A DNA stretch of 64,000 nucleotides from CAXMST01 sp963793415 (GTDB lineage: Bacteria; Actinomycetota; Thermoleophilia; Solirubrobacterales; 70-9), in contig CAWCAC010000002.1 in NCBI GenBank assembly GCA_963793415.1, positions 620,001-684,000 on the forward strand, in the 5' to 3' direction. Positions 38,435-47,743 of this stretch are shown here, piece after piece. The notes below the pieces were generated by a model. It was not told the origin of the DNA and searched no databases. It saw nothing but the letters and a program-made list of their open reading frames with translations. The position numbers and the translations under genes are program-made. The first letter of the stretch is position 1; every line of letters starts with the position of its first letter.

Positions 38435-39068
38435 CCGGCAACGACTACATGCTCGGCTCGGCCGGCAAGGACCAGCTCTTCGGCTGGGGCAAGAAGGCGG
38501 GCGAGTTCATCGAGGACGGCGCCGACTACCTCGACGGCAGCTTCGAGGACGATGCGCTGCAGGCCGGCGGCGCCGACACGCTCCTCGGCGGGGCGGAGGA
38601 GGACGTGTTGCGGACCCGGACTCCAGAGATCGCGCCGAAGCGGATGGACGGCGGCTACCAGGACGATGAGCTGATCGGCTCCGACGCCGGCGACCGGATG
38701 TTCGGCGACATCGGCGACGACCGCCTCGAGGGCAACGGCGGCAACGACAGATCCACGGCGAGGAGTCGAACGACACGTCTTCGGCGGCGCCGGAACGCGA
38801 CTCGTGCGCCAGACGGGCGGCCGAACCAGGTCCTGGACAACACGTCGCTGAGCGGCGCCGGCAACGACACGCTCGACGAGATCGAGTCCGCTTCACTGAC
38901 AGGCACGGCCTCCCCGAACATCATCACCACGACCGCCTTCACCCTCGGCCCGGTCAGCGTCAGCGGCCTCGACGGCGGCGTTCGGTGACCGACGGCGTCG
39001 ACTCGATCGATGGCGGCCCCGACACCGACAGCTGCGACGGCGGCGGCGGTAACAGCGACCGCGCCACT

Positions 39069-39219
39069 GCTGCGAGAGCGAGAAGGACTTCCCCCGCGGC
39101 GCCGACTACTTCGGGTAGCGGCGTCCTCATGAGACGCTGCGCATGAGCGCACCCGCACCGCGCCTGCGAGAGCGAGAAGAATTTTCCCCGCGTCGACTAC
39201 TTCGGGTAGCGGCGTCCTC
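39069..39219 (+). repeat. Duplicated 3' end of the RTX gene
   Basis: About 60 bp at 39069-39128 (CTGCGAGAGCGAGAA ... CGGGTAGCGGCGTCCTC) is repeated at 39164-39219 with a few indels and both copies include the same terminal DYFG-stop. This is a 95-bp-spaced tandem duplication of the gene end. Confidence 0.75.
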
Positions 39220-39329
39220 TGACGCGGCGCCTGGCACCACCCGGGCGCGGCTCATGTGGCTGCGCCACACAGCGCCGCTTCCGTGCGGCGCCATGCTTGG
39301 TCAGAGAACGCCTTGGCGTGGGTGACGGC

Positions 39330-39335
39330 TAGGCT
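39330..39335 (+). promoter_or_regulatory. -10 element (TAGGCT) of prfB
   Basis: TAGGCT lies nine bases before the ATG at 39345. Confidence 0.45.
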
Positions 39336-39344
39336 CTTCCGTCG

Positions 39345-40452
39345 ATGGCCGAGGCGCATGACACCAACGCCCGCATCGCGGAGGTCCGCGAGCAGTTGAC
39401 GCTGCTTCGGGACTATCTTTGACCCGGCTGAGCTGCAGACCGAGATAGAGGCCCTCGAGGGCGAGATGCAGGCCCCCGGCTTCTGGGACGACGCCGAGGC
39501 CGCGGCCAAGGTCTCCGCCTCGCACACGAGGGCGAAGCGCAAGCTCGAGCTCTGGGAAGGACTCGCCGCCGACGTCGGCGACCTCGGCGATCTGGCCGAG
39601 ATGGCGGCCGAGGACGAGGAGATGGCAGCCGAGCTCGACACCCAGCTGGGCTCGATCGAGAAGCGGCTCGCCGAGCTCGAGGAGCAGCGGCTGTTCTCCG
39701 GCGAGTTCGACTCCGGCGACGCCGTCGTCACGATCCGCTCCGGCGCCGGCGGCACCGACTCCCAGGACTGGGCCGAGATGCTGTTGCGCATGTACCTGCG
39801 CTGGGCCGAGGGCCGCGGCTTCGACGTCGAGATGAAGGAGGCGTCCGAGGGGGAGGAGGCGGGGATCAAGTCCGCCACCTTCATCGCCCGCGGCGAGAAC
39901 GCCTACGGGCTGTTCGGCGCCGAGCGCGGAGTCCACCGGCTGGTACGGATCTCGCCCTTCGACTCGCAGTCACGACGGCACACCGCCTTCGCTCAGCTCG
40001 ACGTGGCGCCGCTCGTCGACGACAACGTCGACGTCGAGCTCGAGGAGACCGACATCCGGGTCGACACCTACCGCGCCTCCGGCGCCGGCGGCCAGCACGT
40101 GAACAAGACCGACTCCGCCGTCCGCCTCACCCACATCCCGACGGGGATCGTCGTCCAGTGCCAGAACGAGCGCTCCCAGACCCAGAACAAGGCGACCGCG
40201 ATGCAGATGCTGCGCTCGCGCCTGCTCGCCGAGGAGGAGCGCAAGCGCGCCGAGGAGATGGCGGCCGAGCGCGGCGAGCAGAAGCCGGCCGAGTGGGGCT
40301 CACAGATCCGCAGCTACACGCTGCATCCGACGACCCGGGTCAAGGACCACCGCACCGCGCACGAGGTCGGCGACGCCCAGCGCGTCCTCGACGGCGATCT
40401 CGACGGCTTCATCCGCGCCTACCTCCTGCAGTCGGCCGCGTCGACCAACTAG
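39345..40452 (+). CDS. prfB: Peptide chain release factor 2, programmed +1 frameshift
   Basis: The start ATG opens a 25-codon frame ending CTT TGA at 39420-39422; a +1 slip at CTT-TGA-C continues as ...DYL-DPAEL, giving 368 residues, the usual RF2 length. Recognition motif SPF lies in RISPFDSQ, and the catalytic GGQ in ASGAGGQHVNKTDSA. RF2 reads its own in-frame UGA poorly when scarce, so this is autoregulation, not a mutation. The upstream Shine-Dalgarno-like stimulator is weaker (CGGGAC) than the AGGGGG of E. coli. Confidence 0.95.
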
Positions 40453-40479
40453 ACCTCGGGCCCCCCGGCGGGCACGGGG

Positions 40480-40485
40480 TACCTT
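40480..40485 (+). promoter_or_regulatory. -10 element (TACCTT), leaderless promoter of FIST gene
   Basis: TACCTT stands six bases before the ATG at 40492. Confidence 0.5.
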
Positions 40486-40491
40486 GTCCTC

Positions 40492-41655
40492 ATGGCTCAG
40501 CAGATCTCGGTCGGGCTCTCCTCGGCCCCGGACACGATCGACGCCTTCGCGGAGGCGGCCGACATCGCGAGCGCGGGTCTCGACGGCCCGCCCGACCTCT
40601 GCCTGACCTTCGTCGGGGCGCACCATCTCCAGCGCGTCGACGAAGCCCTCGCGGAGATCTCCTCCCGGCTCACCCCGCGGGCGATGATCGGCTGCGGCGC
40701 CGCCGGTGTGCTCGGACCCGGCCGGGAGCTCGAGGACGGCCCCGGCGCCGTGGTCTGGGCCGCGCAGCTGCCCGGTGCGCAGGTCGAGACCTTCGAGGTG
40801 TCCGGCGACCTCGATGACGGCCCCGAGGATCTGAGCGGTCTGCCTGCGGACGCGAGCCCCGCCGACGCGGTCTTCGTGCTCGCCGACCCCTATCGCTTCC
40901 CGGCGGGTGCCCTCCTCTCCCGACTCAACGACGAGCGGCCCGGGACGCCGGTGCTCGGCGGCCTCGCAAGCGCGGCCGTGCAGGGAGCGGCGCCGCTGAT
41001 TCTCGATGGGAATCTCGCCGACGCCGACACGGGTGCCGTCGGCTGTCTTCTGCGCGGGGTCGAGATGACGCCGTGCGTGTCACAGGGAGCGACGCCGATC
41101 GGTCAGGAGATGGCGATCACGGCGGCCGAGGGCAATGTGATCGCCGAGCTCGCCTTCAGGCCGGCACTGGAGCGGATCGGCGAGGTGATCTCGGAGCTGC
41201 CCGAGGACGAGCGCCGTCAGGTCGCCGAGGGGATGCTGATCGGCGTCGTAATCGACGAGAACAGGCCCGAGCACGAGCGCGGCGACTTCCTCGTCCGCCC
41301 GATCGTCGGCGCCGACCGCGAGTCGGGCGCCGTCGCGATCGGCGAGCGGGTGCGGGTCGGACAGACCGTGCGGCTCCACGTCCGCGACGGGGACTCCGCC
41401 GACGCGGACCTGCGCGAGGCGCTGGCCCTGCAGGCGGGGGCGATGGGGGAGACCGGAGCGGCGGGAGCGCTGATGTTCACCTGCAACGGGCGCGGCCGAG
41501 GCCTGTTCGGGGTGGCCGACCACGACGCCGACGCGGTCGAGGACGCGCTCGCGGCGCCGGTCGGCGGCTTCTTCTGCGCAGGCGAGATCGGCCCCGTCGG
41601 CGGGCGCAATTTCCTGCACGGCTTCACCGCCACGCTCGCGGTTTTCGCCCGCTGA
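40492..41655 (+). CDS. FIST-domain protein
   Basis: 387 residues made almost entirely of FIST-N (about 30-220) and FIST-C (about 225-370, ending FCAGEIGPVGGRNFLHGFTATL) domains, a small-molecule sensor fold predicted to bind amino acids. No GGDEF, kinase or methyl-accepting domain is attached and there is no membrane segment, so it is a free-standing cytosolic sensor of unknown output. Confidence 0.85.
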   Translation: MAQQISVGLSSAPDTIDAFAEAADIASAGLDGPPDLCLTFVGAHHLQRVDEALAEISSRLTPRAMIGCGAAGVLGPGRELEDGPGAVVWAAQLPGAQVETFEVSGDLDDGPEDLSGLPADASPADAVFVLADPYRFPAGALLSRLNDERPGTPVLGGLASAAVQGAAPLILDGNLADADTGAVGCLLRGVEMTPCVSQGATPIGQEMAITAAEGNVIAELAFRPALERIGEVISELPEDERRQVAEGMLIGVVIDENRPEHERGDFLVRPIVGADRESGAVAIGERVRVGQTVRLHVRDGDSADADLREALALQAGAMGETGAAGALMFTCNGRGRGLFGVADHDADAVEDALAAPVGGFFCAGEIGPVGGRNFLHGFTATLAVFAR

Positions 41656-41690
41656 CGAGTGCACGAGTCCCGAGGCCGGTCCGGCCCGAA

Positions 41691-41696
41691 TATCGT
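41691..41696 (+). promoter_or_regulatory. -10 element (TATCGT), leaderless promoter of nadC
   Basis: TATCGT lies six bases before the ATG at 41703. Confidence 0.5.
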
Positions 41697-41702
41697 GGGC
41701 GG

Positions 41703-42562
41703 ATGACAACCGGAGCAGACGCCGATCTCACCGCCCTCGTCGCCGGCGCTCTCGCCGAGGACGTCGGTGACGGCGACGTGACCGCGAATGCGACCGTTCC
41801 CGCGACGGCGCGCGCCAGGGCGCGGATCGTCCAGAAGCAGCCGGGCGTCGTCTTCGGTTTCGCCGCGGCCCGCGAGGTCTTTCGCCAGACCGGCGCCGGC
41901 GAGCTCGACGTGCTGATGGTCGAGGGTCAGTGGCGCGACTCGGTCCCGGCCGAGGTCGCCTTCATCAGCGGCCCGGCCCGGGCGCTGCTGGCGGCCGAGC
42001 GCACCGCGCTCAACCTGCTCGGGCACCTCTCGGGCATCGCGACGCTGACCGCGACCTACGTCGAGGCCGCCCGGGCCGCCGCGCCGAAGGTGGCGATCCT
42101 CGACACGCGCAAGACGACGCCGGGCCTGCGGGCGCTGGAGAAGGCGGCGGTCCGGGCCGGCGGCGGTCGCAACCATCGGATGGGCCTCTACGACGCGATC
42201 CTGATCAAGGAGAACCACATCGCGATCGCCGGCGGACTCGGGCCGGCCGTGGCTGCGGCGCGGTCCGATCGACCCGACCTGGCGAAGTCGAGGTCGAGTG
42301 CCGCGACGCGGCCGAGGTCGAGGCGGCGCTGGCCGCCGGCGCCGACCGGCTGCTGCTCGACAACATGGACGAGGCCGGCCTGCGCGCCGCCGTCGCCGCC
42401 CGCGACGCGGCCGGATCGACGGCCGGGCTCGAGGCGTCGGGCGGAGTGACGCTGGAGACCGTCGGCACGATTGCGGCGACGGGCGTGGATTTCATCTCGA
42501 TCGGCGCCTTGACCCATTCGGCACCGACCTTGGATCTGTCGATGCTGTTGGAGCCGATCTGA
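41703..42562 (+). pseudogene. nadC: Nicotinate-nucleotide pyrophosphorylase, one 1-bp deletion
   Basis: Quinolinate phosphoribosyltransferase of de novo NAD synthesis. Motifs EDVGDGDVTAN, AERTALNLLGHLSGIAT, DTRKTTPGLR, GGGRNHRMGLYDAILIKENH in the first frame and LLLDNMDEAGL, EASGGVTL, GVDFISIGALTHSAP in the next are all present. The frame breaks near 42287, where GCGAAGTCGAGG would read correctly as GCGAAGGTCGAGG: one missing G. Restored length 286 residues, full. Either a sequence error or loss of function; nadA nearby has the same kind of lesion. Confidence 0.85.
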
Positions 42563-42575
42563 GGGCGGTCCGTCC

Positions 42576-43439
42576 CTACTTCAACAACCTCGACAGGCGA
42601 CGGTCGGCGAAGAGCTTGCCGCCGTTCTGCTCGTCGGGGCAGTAGCAGGTGATGTGGTCCGAGTAGTGGATCGCGGCGATCGTCGCGCCGCAGCGGGGGC
42701 AGGACTCGCCCTCGCGGCGGTGGACCTGGAGCGGCATCGGCATCTTGTCCGGGATCTCCGGGCCGACGGTCTCGACGTAGGTGTCGATCGCCGCACCGAG
42801 GATGGAGAGCGCATCGTGCAGGCGCTCGACCTCGTCCGGCTCGAGCTCGGCGCCCTTGCGAAAGGGGGAGAGGCGCGCCTGCCAGAGGATCTCGTCCACC
42901 CAGGAGCGGCCGATGCCGGCGATCGTGCGCTGGTCGCGGAGCAACGGATGCAGGTGCCGGGGCTGGTCGAGGGCCTCGGCGAGCACTTCGGTGGCCGGCG
43001 CCGGCCAGGCCTCGGGGCCGAGCGTCGCGACCATCTCCTCGTCGTCGAGGCCGGCCGCCGGGATCAGCTTCGACCAGGCGCGTTGCTTGGTCCCGAACTC
43101 GCGCAGGCGCAGCTCGCGCCCGTCCTCGAACCGGATCAGGATCCGGGAGCGCTTGTCCCGCAGTGAGGCGCGCTTGTCGAAGAGCTGCAGCCGTCCCGCC
43201 GACATCATGTGGACGAGCAGCGTCAGCTCCGGCTCGGCCCCCTCGTGGGCGAAGCCGACGTGCGGCATCTTGCCGCGGCGGCCGGTACCGGTCACCCGGG
43301 CCCCGACGAGCGCGTCGAGCGGCGGCTTGACACTCTTCAGCGCCACCATCCCGGGCGCCATCGTCGACTCGACGACAGCCCCCGAGAGCTGCTCGTCGAG
43401 CAGCCTGGCTGCGATCTCCACCTCCGGAAGCTCGGGCAT
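42576..43439 (-). CDS. mutM: Formamidopyrimidine-DNA glycosylase (Fpg/MutM)
   Basis: 287 residues beginning PELPEVE with catalytic Pro2, Glu3; the helix-two-turn-helix region (RTIAGIGRSWVDEILWQARLSP) and Lys near 57-60 are present. It removes oxidised purines. The C-terminal zinc finger is unusual: CPRC ... TCYCPDEQ, in which the last Cys of the standard CPxC is replaced by Glu and an extra Cys lies two residues earlier. TAGTCT (43446-43451) six bases before the ATG gives a leaderless start. Confidence 0.9.
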   Translation of the reverse strand: MPELPEVEIAARLLDEQLSGAVVESTMAPGMVALKSVKPPLDALVGARVTGTGRRGKMPHVGFAHEGAEPELTLLVHMMSAGRLQLFDKRASLRDKRSRILIRFEDGRELRLREFGTKQRAWSKLIPAAGLDDEEMVATLGPEAWPAPATEVLAEALDQPRHLHPLLRDQRTIAGIGRSWVDEILWQARLSPFRKGAELEPDEVERLHDALSILGAAIDTYVETVGPEIPDKMPMPLQVHRREGESCPRCGATIAAIHYSDHITCYCPDEQNGGKLFADRRLSRLLK

Positions 43440-43445
43440 CCTGCG

Positions 43446-43451
43446 AGACTA
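43446..43451 (-). promoter_or_regulatory. -10 element (TAGTCT), leaderless promoter of mutM
   Basis: TAGTCT on the minus strand, six bases before the ATG at 43439. Confidence 0.5.
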
Positions 43452-43669
43452 GAGGGTCCAATCGCCTGCACTTCGCGGGCATGTCGTTCCGAAGCGATGG
43501 GCGGATCTGCGGGGTCACAAGTGCGGACAGCCGGCACTCGTCCGGCGCCGGGTCGAGCACCGCGTCCCGGTAGACTCCATCGAGTCATTCGCCCGTCCGG
43601 TGATCGGCTGGCGAACATAACCGTCCGACCCTCGTGGAACCGATCCACAGGGCGATAAGGAGCACAGAG

Positions 43670-44702
43670 ATGCAGGAGCTCCCGACAATCCAGGCACCTC
43701 CCAGATCCGGTCTGACGGAGACGGAGATCGCCGAGCTCACGGCCGAGGTCAAGGACCTCGCCCGCAGCCGCAATGCGGTGATCCTCGCCCACAACTACCA
43801 GCTGCCCGAGCTGCAGGACCTCGCCGACTACGTCGGCGACTCGCTCGGCCTCTCGCGCGCCGCGGCCGCCTCCGACGCGGACGTGATCGCGTTCTGCGGC
43901 GTCCACTTCATGGCCGAGACGGCGTCGGTCCTGGCGCCCGACAAGACGGTCCTGATCCCGGACCCGAAGGCGGGCTGCTCGCTCTCGGATTCGATCGACG
44001 CCGACCAGCTGCGAGCCTGGAAGGCCGAGCACCCGGGCGCGCTCGTCGTCATGTACGTGAACACGTCGGCTGAGGTCAAGGCCGAGACCGACTACTGCTG
44101 CACGTCCTCGCAACGCCGTCGACGTCGTCGAGCACATCTGGGCCGAGCACGGCCCCGAGCAGGAGATCCTTTTCGGCCCGGACATGTGGCTCGGCGCCTT
44201 CGTCGAGCGCGAGACCGGCCTGACCGAGGATCCCGAGCGCCGAGCCCGCTTCCACATCTGGGACGGCGAGTGCCACGTGCACGCGGGGATCCGGCCCGAT
44301 GACATCAACGCGATGCGGGCCGCCCACCCCGAGTCGGAGTTCCTGATCCACCCCGAGTGCGGGTGCTCGACGCAGGCGATGGAGTACGTCGCCTCCGGCG
44401 ACATCGACCCGGAGGGAGTCCAGATGCTCTCGACGAGCGGCATGCTCGAGCACGTCGAGGCGCACCCGGACGGCTCCTTCATCGTCGCCACCGAGACCGG
44501 CATGCTCTACCCGCTGCAGGAGGCGGCCCCGCAGGCGGATCTGATCGCCGCCAACCGGATGGCCTTCTGCAAGTACATGAAGATGATCACGCTGCCGAAG
44601 CTGCGCGACTCGCTCCGCGATCTCAGCCCCGAGGTCAAGGTCCCGCCCGAGATCGCCGAACGGGCGCGGATCCCGATCGAGCGCATGGTCGCGATCGGCT
44701 AG
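43670..44702 (+). pseudogene. nadA: Quinolinate synthase, one 1-bp insertion
   Basis: 4Fe-4S enzyme that condenses iminoaspartate with dihydroxyacetone phosphate. HNYQLPE, GDSLGLSR, FCGVHFMAETA, PKAGCSLSDSI and the Cys ligands in CCTSS and HPECGCS are visible. The frame breaks at 44111: TCCTCG-C-AACGCC should read TCC TCG AAC GCC, so one C is extra. Restored length is 343 residues, normal. AAGGAG eight bases before the ATG at 43670 supports that start over a longer frame. A TAGACT lies about 100 bp upstream. Confidence 0.85.
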
Positions 44703-44734
44703 GGGGGGTCCTCGCCGGGCCACGGCGACGCTGG

Positions 44735-44740
44735 TAGGTT
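44735..44740 (+). promoter_or_regulatory. -10 element (TAGGTT), leaderless promoter of the Mau-like cluster
   Basis: TAGGTT lies six bases before the GTG start at 44747. Confidence 0.5.
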
Positions 44741-44746
44741 GACGTC

Positions 44747-45648
44747 GTGCTGGAGGTGATCTGTCGGGGGTTGCTCACGGCGGTTCTGGTCGCGGCCGTC
44801 GCGATGAAGCTGGCCGAGCCGCGGCGGTCGGCCGGAGCACTCGCCACCTTCGGCTTCGAGACGCTGCGTTCGCAGTGGGTCGCGCTCGCCCTCCTGGTAG
44901 CCGTCGAGTCGGTGCTCGCCGTCGGCGTTGCCGTCGGCAGCGACTCGGCCGCCTACGCCGCGGCGCTCTTGATGCTGGTCTTCGCGGCGACGCTCGGCTC
45001 GGCGATGATGCGCGGCCAGGCCGGCGCTCCGTGCGCCTGCTTCGGCGCCGCCTCGACGGTCGGGCCGCAGCGCGATCGCCCGCAACCTGTTGCTCGCCGC
45101 CGCATTCGCCGCCCTGCCCTCGATCCCGGGCGGTGAGATGAGTACGGACGAGTGGCTCGCGCTCGGCCTCGGCGTCTCGCTGCTGCTCTGCGTCGGCCTC
45201 GGGATCGCGGTGCTCGCGCTCGGCCGCGAGATCGGGATGCTGCGGCTGCGGCTCGGGCCGACCGCCGCGCTGGAGATCTCCCACGAGGGGCCGGAGGTGG
45301 GCGGCAGCACCGGGCTGATCGCCCGCTTCCCGATCGATCCCCGCAACGAGTTCGCGCTGGCCGTCTTCACCTCGGTCGGCTGCCACGTCTGCCGCGTGCT
45401 CGGTCCCGGCCGTCGACTCGCTCCGCCGCGAGCCCTCGCTCAGCGTCCTCAGCTTCGAGGAGACGGCCGATTCGGATGTCTGGGACGCGCTCGGCATCCC
45501 CGGCGTTCCCTACGCGATCGCGATGGACACCGCCGGCACCGTGCTGGCGAAGGGCACCTTCAACAATCTCGCCCAGCTCGAGAGCGTGATCGCCACCGCC
45601 GAGCGCCGCCAGACGGAGCGCGTCCGGATCGAGGCGCTGGGAGTCTGA
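44747..45648 (+). pseudogene. MauE-MauD-like fusion (two 1-bp insertions)
   Basis: First part: four-helix DoxX/MauE-like membrane protein with CACFG, the redox Cys pair of MauE. The frame breaks at 45062-45064 (GGG for GG). Read onward it does not stop but runs through PGGEMSTDEW into a second part with a membrane helix (LALGLGVSLLLCVGLGIAVLAL) and a thioredoxin-like domain (FTSVGCHVCRVL, then DVWDALGIPGVPYAIAMDT) that breaks again near 45403 (GG for G). Removing two bases gives exactly 300 codons. MauE and MauD deliver disulfides to the MauA subunit; here they look fused. If the insertions are real, the gene is dead. Confidence 0.7.
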
Positions 45649-45659
45649 CCGGGGGCGGC

Positions 45660-46296
45660 GTGGGCAGAAAAGGCGAGCCGGACAGGCCGCGGCCACCGCA
45701 GCGGCCGGAGGAATCGACCGCAGTCGGGCGGCGCCTCGATGGTCTCGCAGCCGCCAGCTCGCGCCGCGGGTTCCTGGCCAGGGTCAGCAAGGCGATGGCG
45801 GCCGTGACCGCGGCGGGCACGGTCGCGAAGATCGTCCAGCCGGGCGAGGCCGACGGCATACCACTTCTGCGGCCACATCTACACGACCGATTCCTGCCCG
45901 CACCCGCTCGGCGGCTCGTTGCCCCGCATCGATCGCGCCGGCTATCCGCTGCGCGGATCCGACGGCAAGCCGATCGACAACCTCGGCCGCGTCGTCAACA
46001 AGGCCGGCGAGCCCGTCGACGGCAACGGCAAGGTCCTCCGCGACCCCGACGGCCGGCCGCTGCCGCCGGCGCCGCGGACGAAGCTCTGCGAGGACGTCAC
46101 GCACCGCGAGTACGGGATCCCGACCCAGGTCGACGGCGGCTGGTACCGCTGCTGCGGCGGCCAGGTCCGCAAGCTCGTCGACTGCTGCTCGACCAACAAG
46201 AAGCGGATCAACGGCGACGAAGCCCTGCAGGGCTACTGCTTCAAGGACCGCAAGGTCTTCTGCGTCATGTACTTCGACACGAACGTGCCCTGCTGA
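45660..46296 (+). pseudogene. MauA-like Tat-exported Cys-rich subunit (one 1-bp insertion)
   Basis: Related to the methylamine dehydrogenase light chain by its Cys pattern, GGSLPRI, YRCCGG, CCSTNKK and the C-terminal GYCFKDRKVFCVMYF. It has a twin-arginine signal (SSRRGFLARV, about residues 40-49). The mature part has ten Cys (five possible disulfides) but only one Trp (GGWYRCC); at the position of the second quinone Trp it has Tyr (GYCF). The frame breaks at 45851 (GACGGCATAC for GACGCATAC). Restored 211 residues. Overlaps the next gene by TGATG. Confidence 0.7.
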
Positions 46297-47723
46297 TGGA
46301 CCCGCTGCTGCTTGCGGCGCTCGGGCTCGCGGGCCTGCTGGTCGGCGCAACCGGTACGTGGTCGCCCTGCGGCTTCTCGATGATCGAGACGATCGGCCCA
46401 ACCGGTCATGAGGGCGGGCTGCCGACGACGCTGGCCGCCTCGATCACGTTCGGGCCCTTCGCCGTCCTTGGCGGAGCGATCACCTTCGGCGCGCTCGCTC
46501 TGTTCGGCGAGCTCGTCGGCGCCGCCGCCGGCACGGTCGCATACGCGCTGGCGGCGCTCGTCGCGGTGGCCGCCGCGATCGCCGAGGCGCGCGGCGTTCC
46601 GATCGTCCCGCAGGTCCGCCGCCAACTGCCGGTCGGCTGGCGCAGCTCGATGCCGATGCCCGTCGCTGCGGCCGGGTACGGAGTCCTGCTCGGACTCGGC
46701 TTCACCACCTTCGTGCTCTCCTATGGCGTCTGGGCGCTGATGGGGATCGTGCTGGCGATCGGCGACCCGCTCGCCGGCGCTCGTGACGGGGATCGCCTTC
46801 GGCGTCGGTCGCGCGGTCCCGATCATCGTGCTCGCCCCGCTCGCCGACCGGCCCGTCGGGCGAGCGTGCGTGCGAGGCGATGGCGACCCGCCCCGGCCTG
46901 CTCCGCGGCGCCCGGATCGGCGACGCGGTCGTGTTGGTCGCGCTCGCGGCGGCGCTCGGCGGCTCCGCCGTGGCCCAGGCGTCGAAGAACGAGGTCGGCT
47001 CGGCCTCCGACCCCTCGAGCGCCGGCCCGGCGCTCGTCTACGAGACGAACGCCGGCGCCGCGGTGCTTGCGACGGGCGCAGGGGGAGACGGTGCCGCTGC
47101 CCGGCCACGATCCGGCGACCGGGGGTCCACTCGTCGCCACCGTCGAGGGCGATGAGGTCGCGATCCTCGACCGCGAGACGCTCTCCGAGCTCGGCCGGGT
47201 CCGCGCCCCCGGCGCCGACGGGCTCGCGATCGGACCGTCGTGGCTCGCGATCCGCACGTACCGCTCGGGGCGCGATCGCGTCGCGATCGCGCCGCTGGGA
47301 GAGCGGGGAGCACCCACCGGCCCGCTCCGCACGGTCGGAGTCGCCAAGCGCCCCGCCCAGCTCAGCCGCCCCGCGCTCGACGGGAACAAGCTCGTGCTCG
47401 CGGTTGCGAAGAAGGGCCGCAACCTGCTCGTTCGCTACACGCTGCGGCCGAACGGAAAGCCCGGCCGCAAGGTCCTGCTCGCGAGCCGCGACCATGGAAT
47501 CTCGGCTCCCTCGATCGAGGGCAAGGCAATCGCTTACGTGCTCAGCTCGCGCAGGAAGCAGGCGCTGATGGTGAAGGGGCTCGGCAGGGGCAAGGGACAC
47601 GCGATCTACCGGCGCGGAAAGGGGCCGCCGACGCTGTGGAGCACTGCGATCGCCGGCAAGCGCGTCTACGCGACGGTCGTCAAGCGCGGCGGTCGGTCGA
47701 AGATCATCAGCCTCGGGCGCTGA
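46296..47723 (+). pseudogene. MauF-like membrane protein with C-terminal propeller-like domain (three indels)
   Basis: Begins with a MauF/CcdA-like membrane domain (TWSPCGFSMIETIGPTGHEGG, then at least five helices to about 46980) and continues with an extracellular region rich in short beta-strand repeats (VEGDEVAILDRETLSELGRV, SWLAIRTYRSG, KLVLAVAKKGRNLLVRYTL, IAYVLSSRRK) that looks like an irregular beta-propeller. Frame breaks: +1 near 46778, a four-base CGTG duplication near 46870 and +1 in a G-run at 47081. Removing six bases gives 474 codons. It may replace the MADH heavy chain (inference). Confidence 0.62.
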
Positions 47724-47743
47724 CCGAGCGCCCCCGGGCGGGG

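Larger units (their letters stand above)
35543..39117 (+). pseudogene. Giant RTX/haemolysin-type repeat gene, multiply frameshifted
   Basis: The sequence encodes a secreted calcium-binding repeat protein but not in one frame. A signal-like segment (SLLLVPAVGSAQEAPIC) is out of frame with the ATG at 35543; reading needs to change frame near 35570, 35690, 36014, 36490, 36608, 36654, 38258, 38305, 38403, 38437, 38750-38790 and 38985. Between 36870 and 38980 eight copies of a 60-75-residue unit (ASLTGG-NxxDASxF-GPVTLDG-GxDTLxGG-DSLxGG) can be read, separated by RTX nonapeptides. It ends DFPRGADYFG at 39117. It may be a real pseudogene or a real gene with sequence errors in a repetitive GC-rich stretch. 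Confidence 0.7.

Noticed and set aside
36366..38980. CRISPR-like array
   Set aside because: The repeats are codon-spaced, degenerate at DNA level and encode RTX-type protein repeats; there are no uniform spacers and no cas genes.
43652..43660. GGCGATAAG as a further sigma-28 -10 before nadA
   Set aside because: One mismatch to GCCGATAA, no TCAAG or TAAA at the right distance, and it coincides with the Shine-Dalgarno of nadA.
42280..44115. Programmed frameshifting in nadC and nadA
   Set aside because: No slippery heptamer, stop-codon pause or stimulatory site as in prfB; the breaks are random-looking single-base changes.
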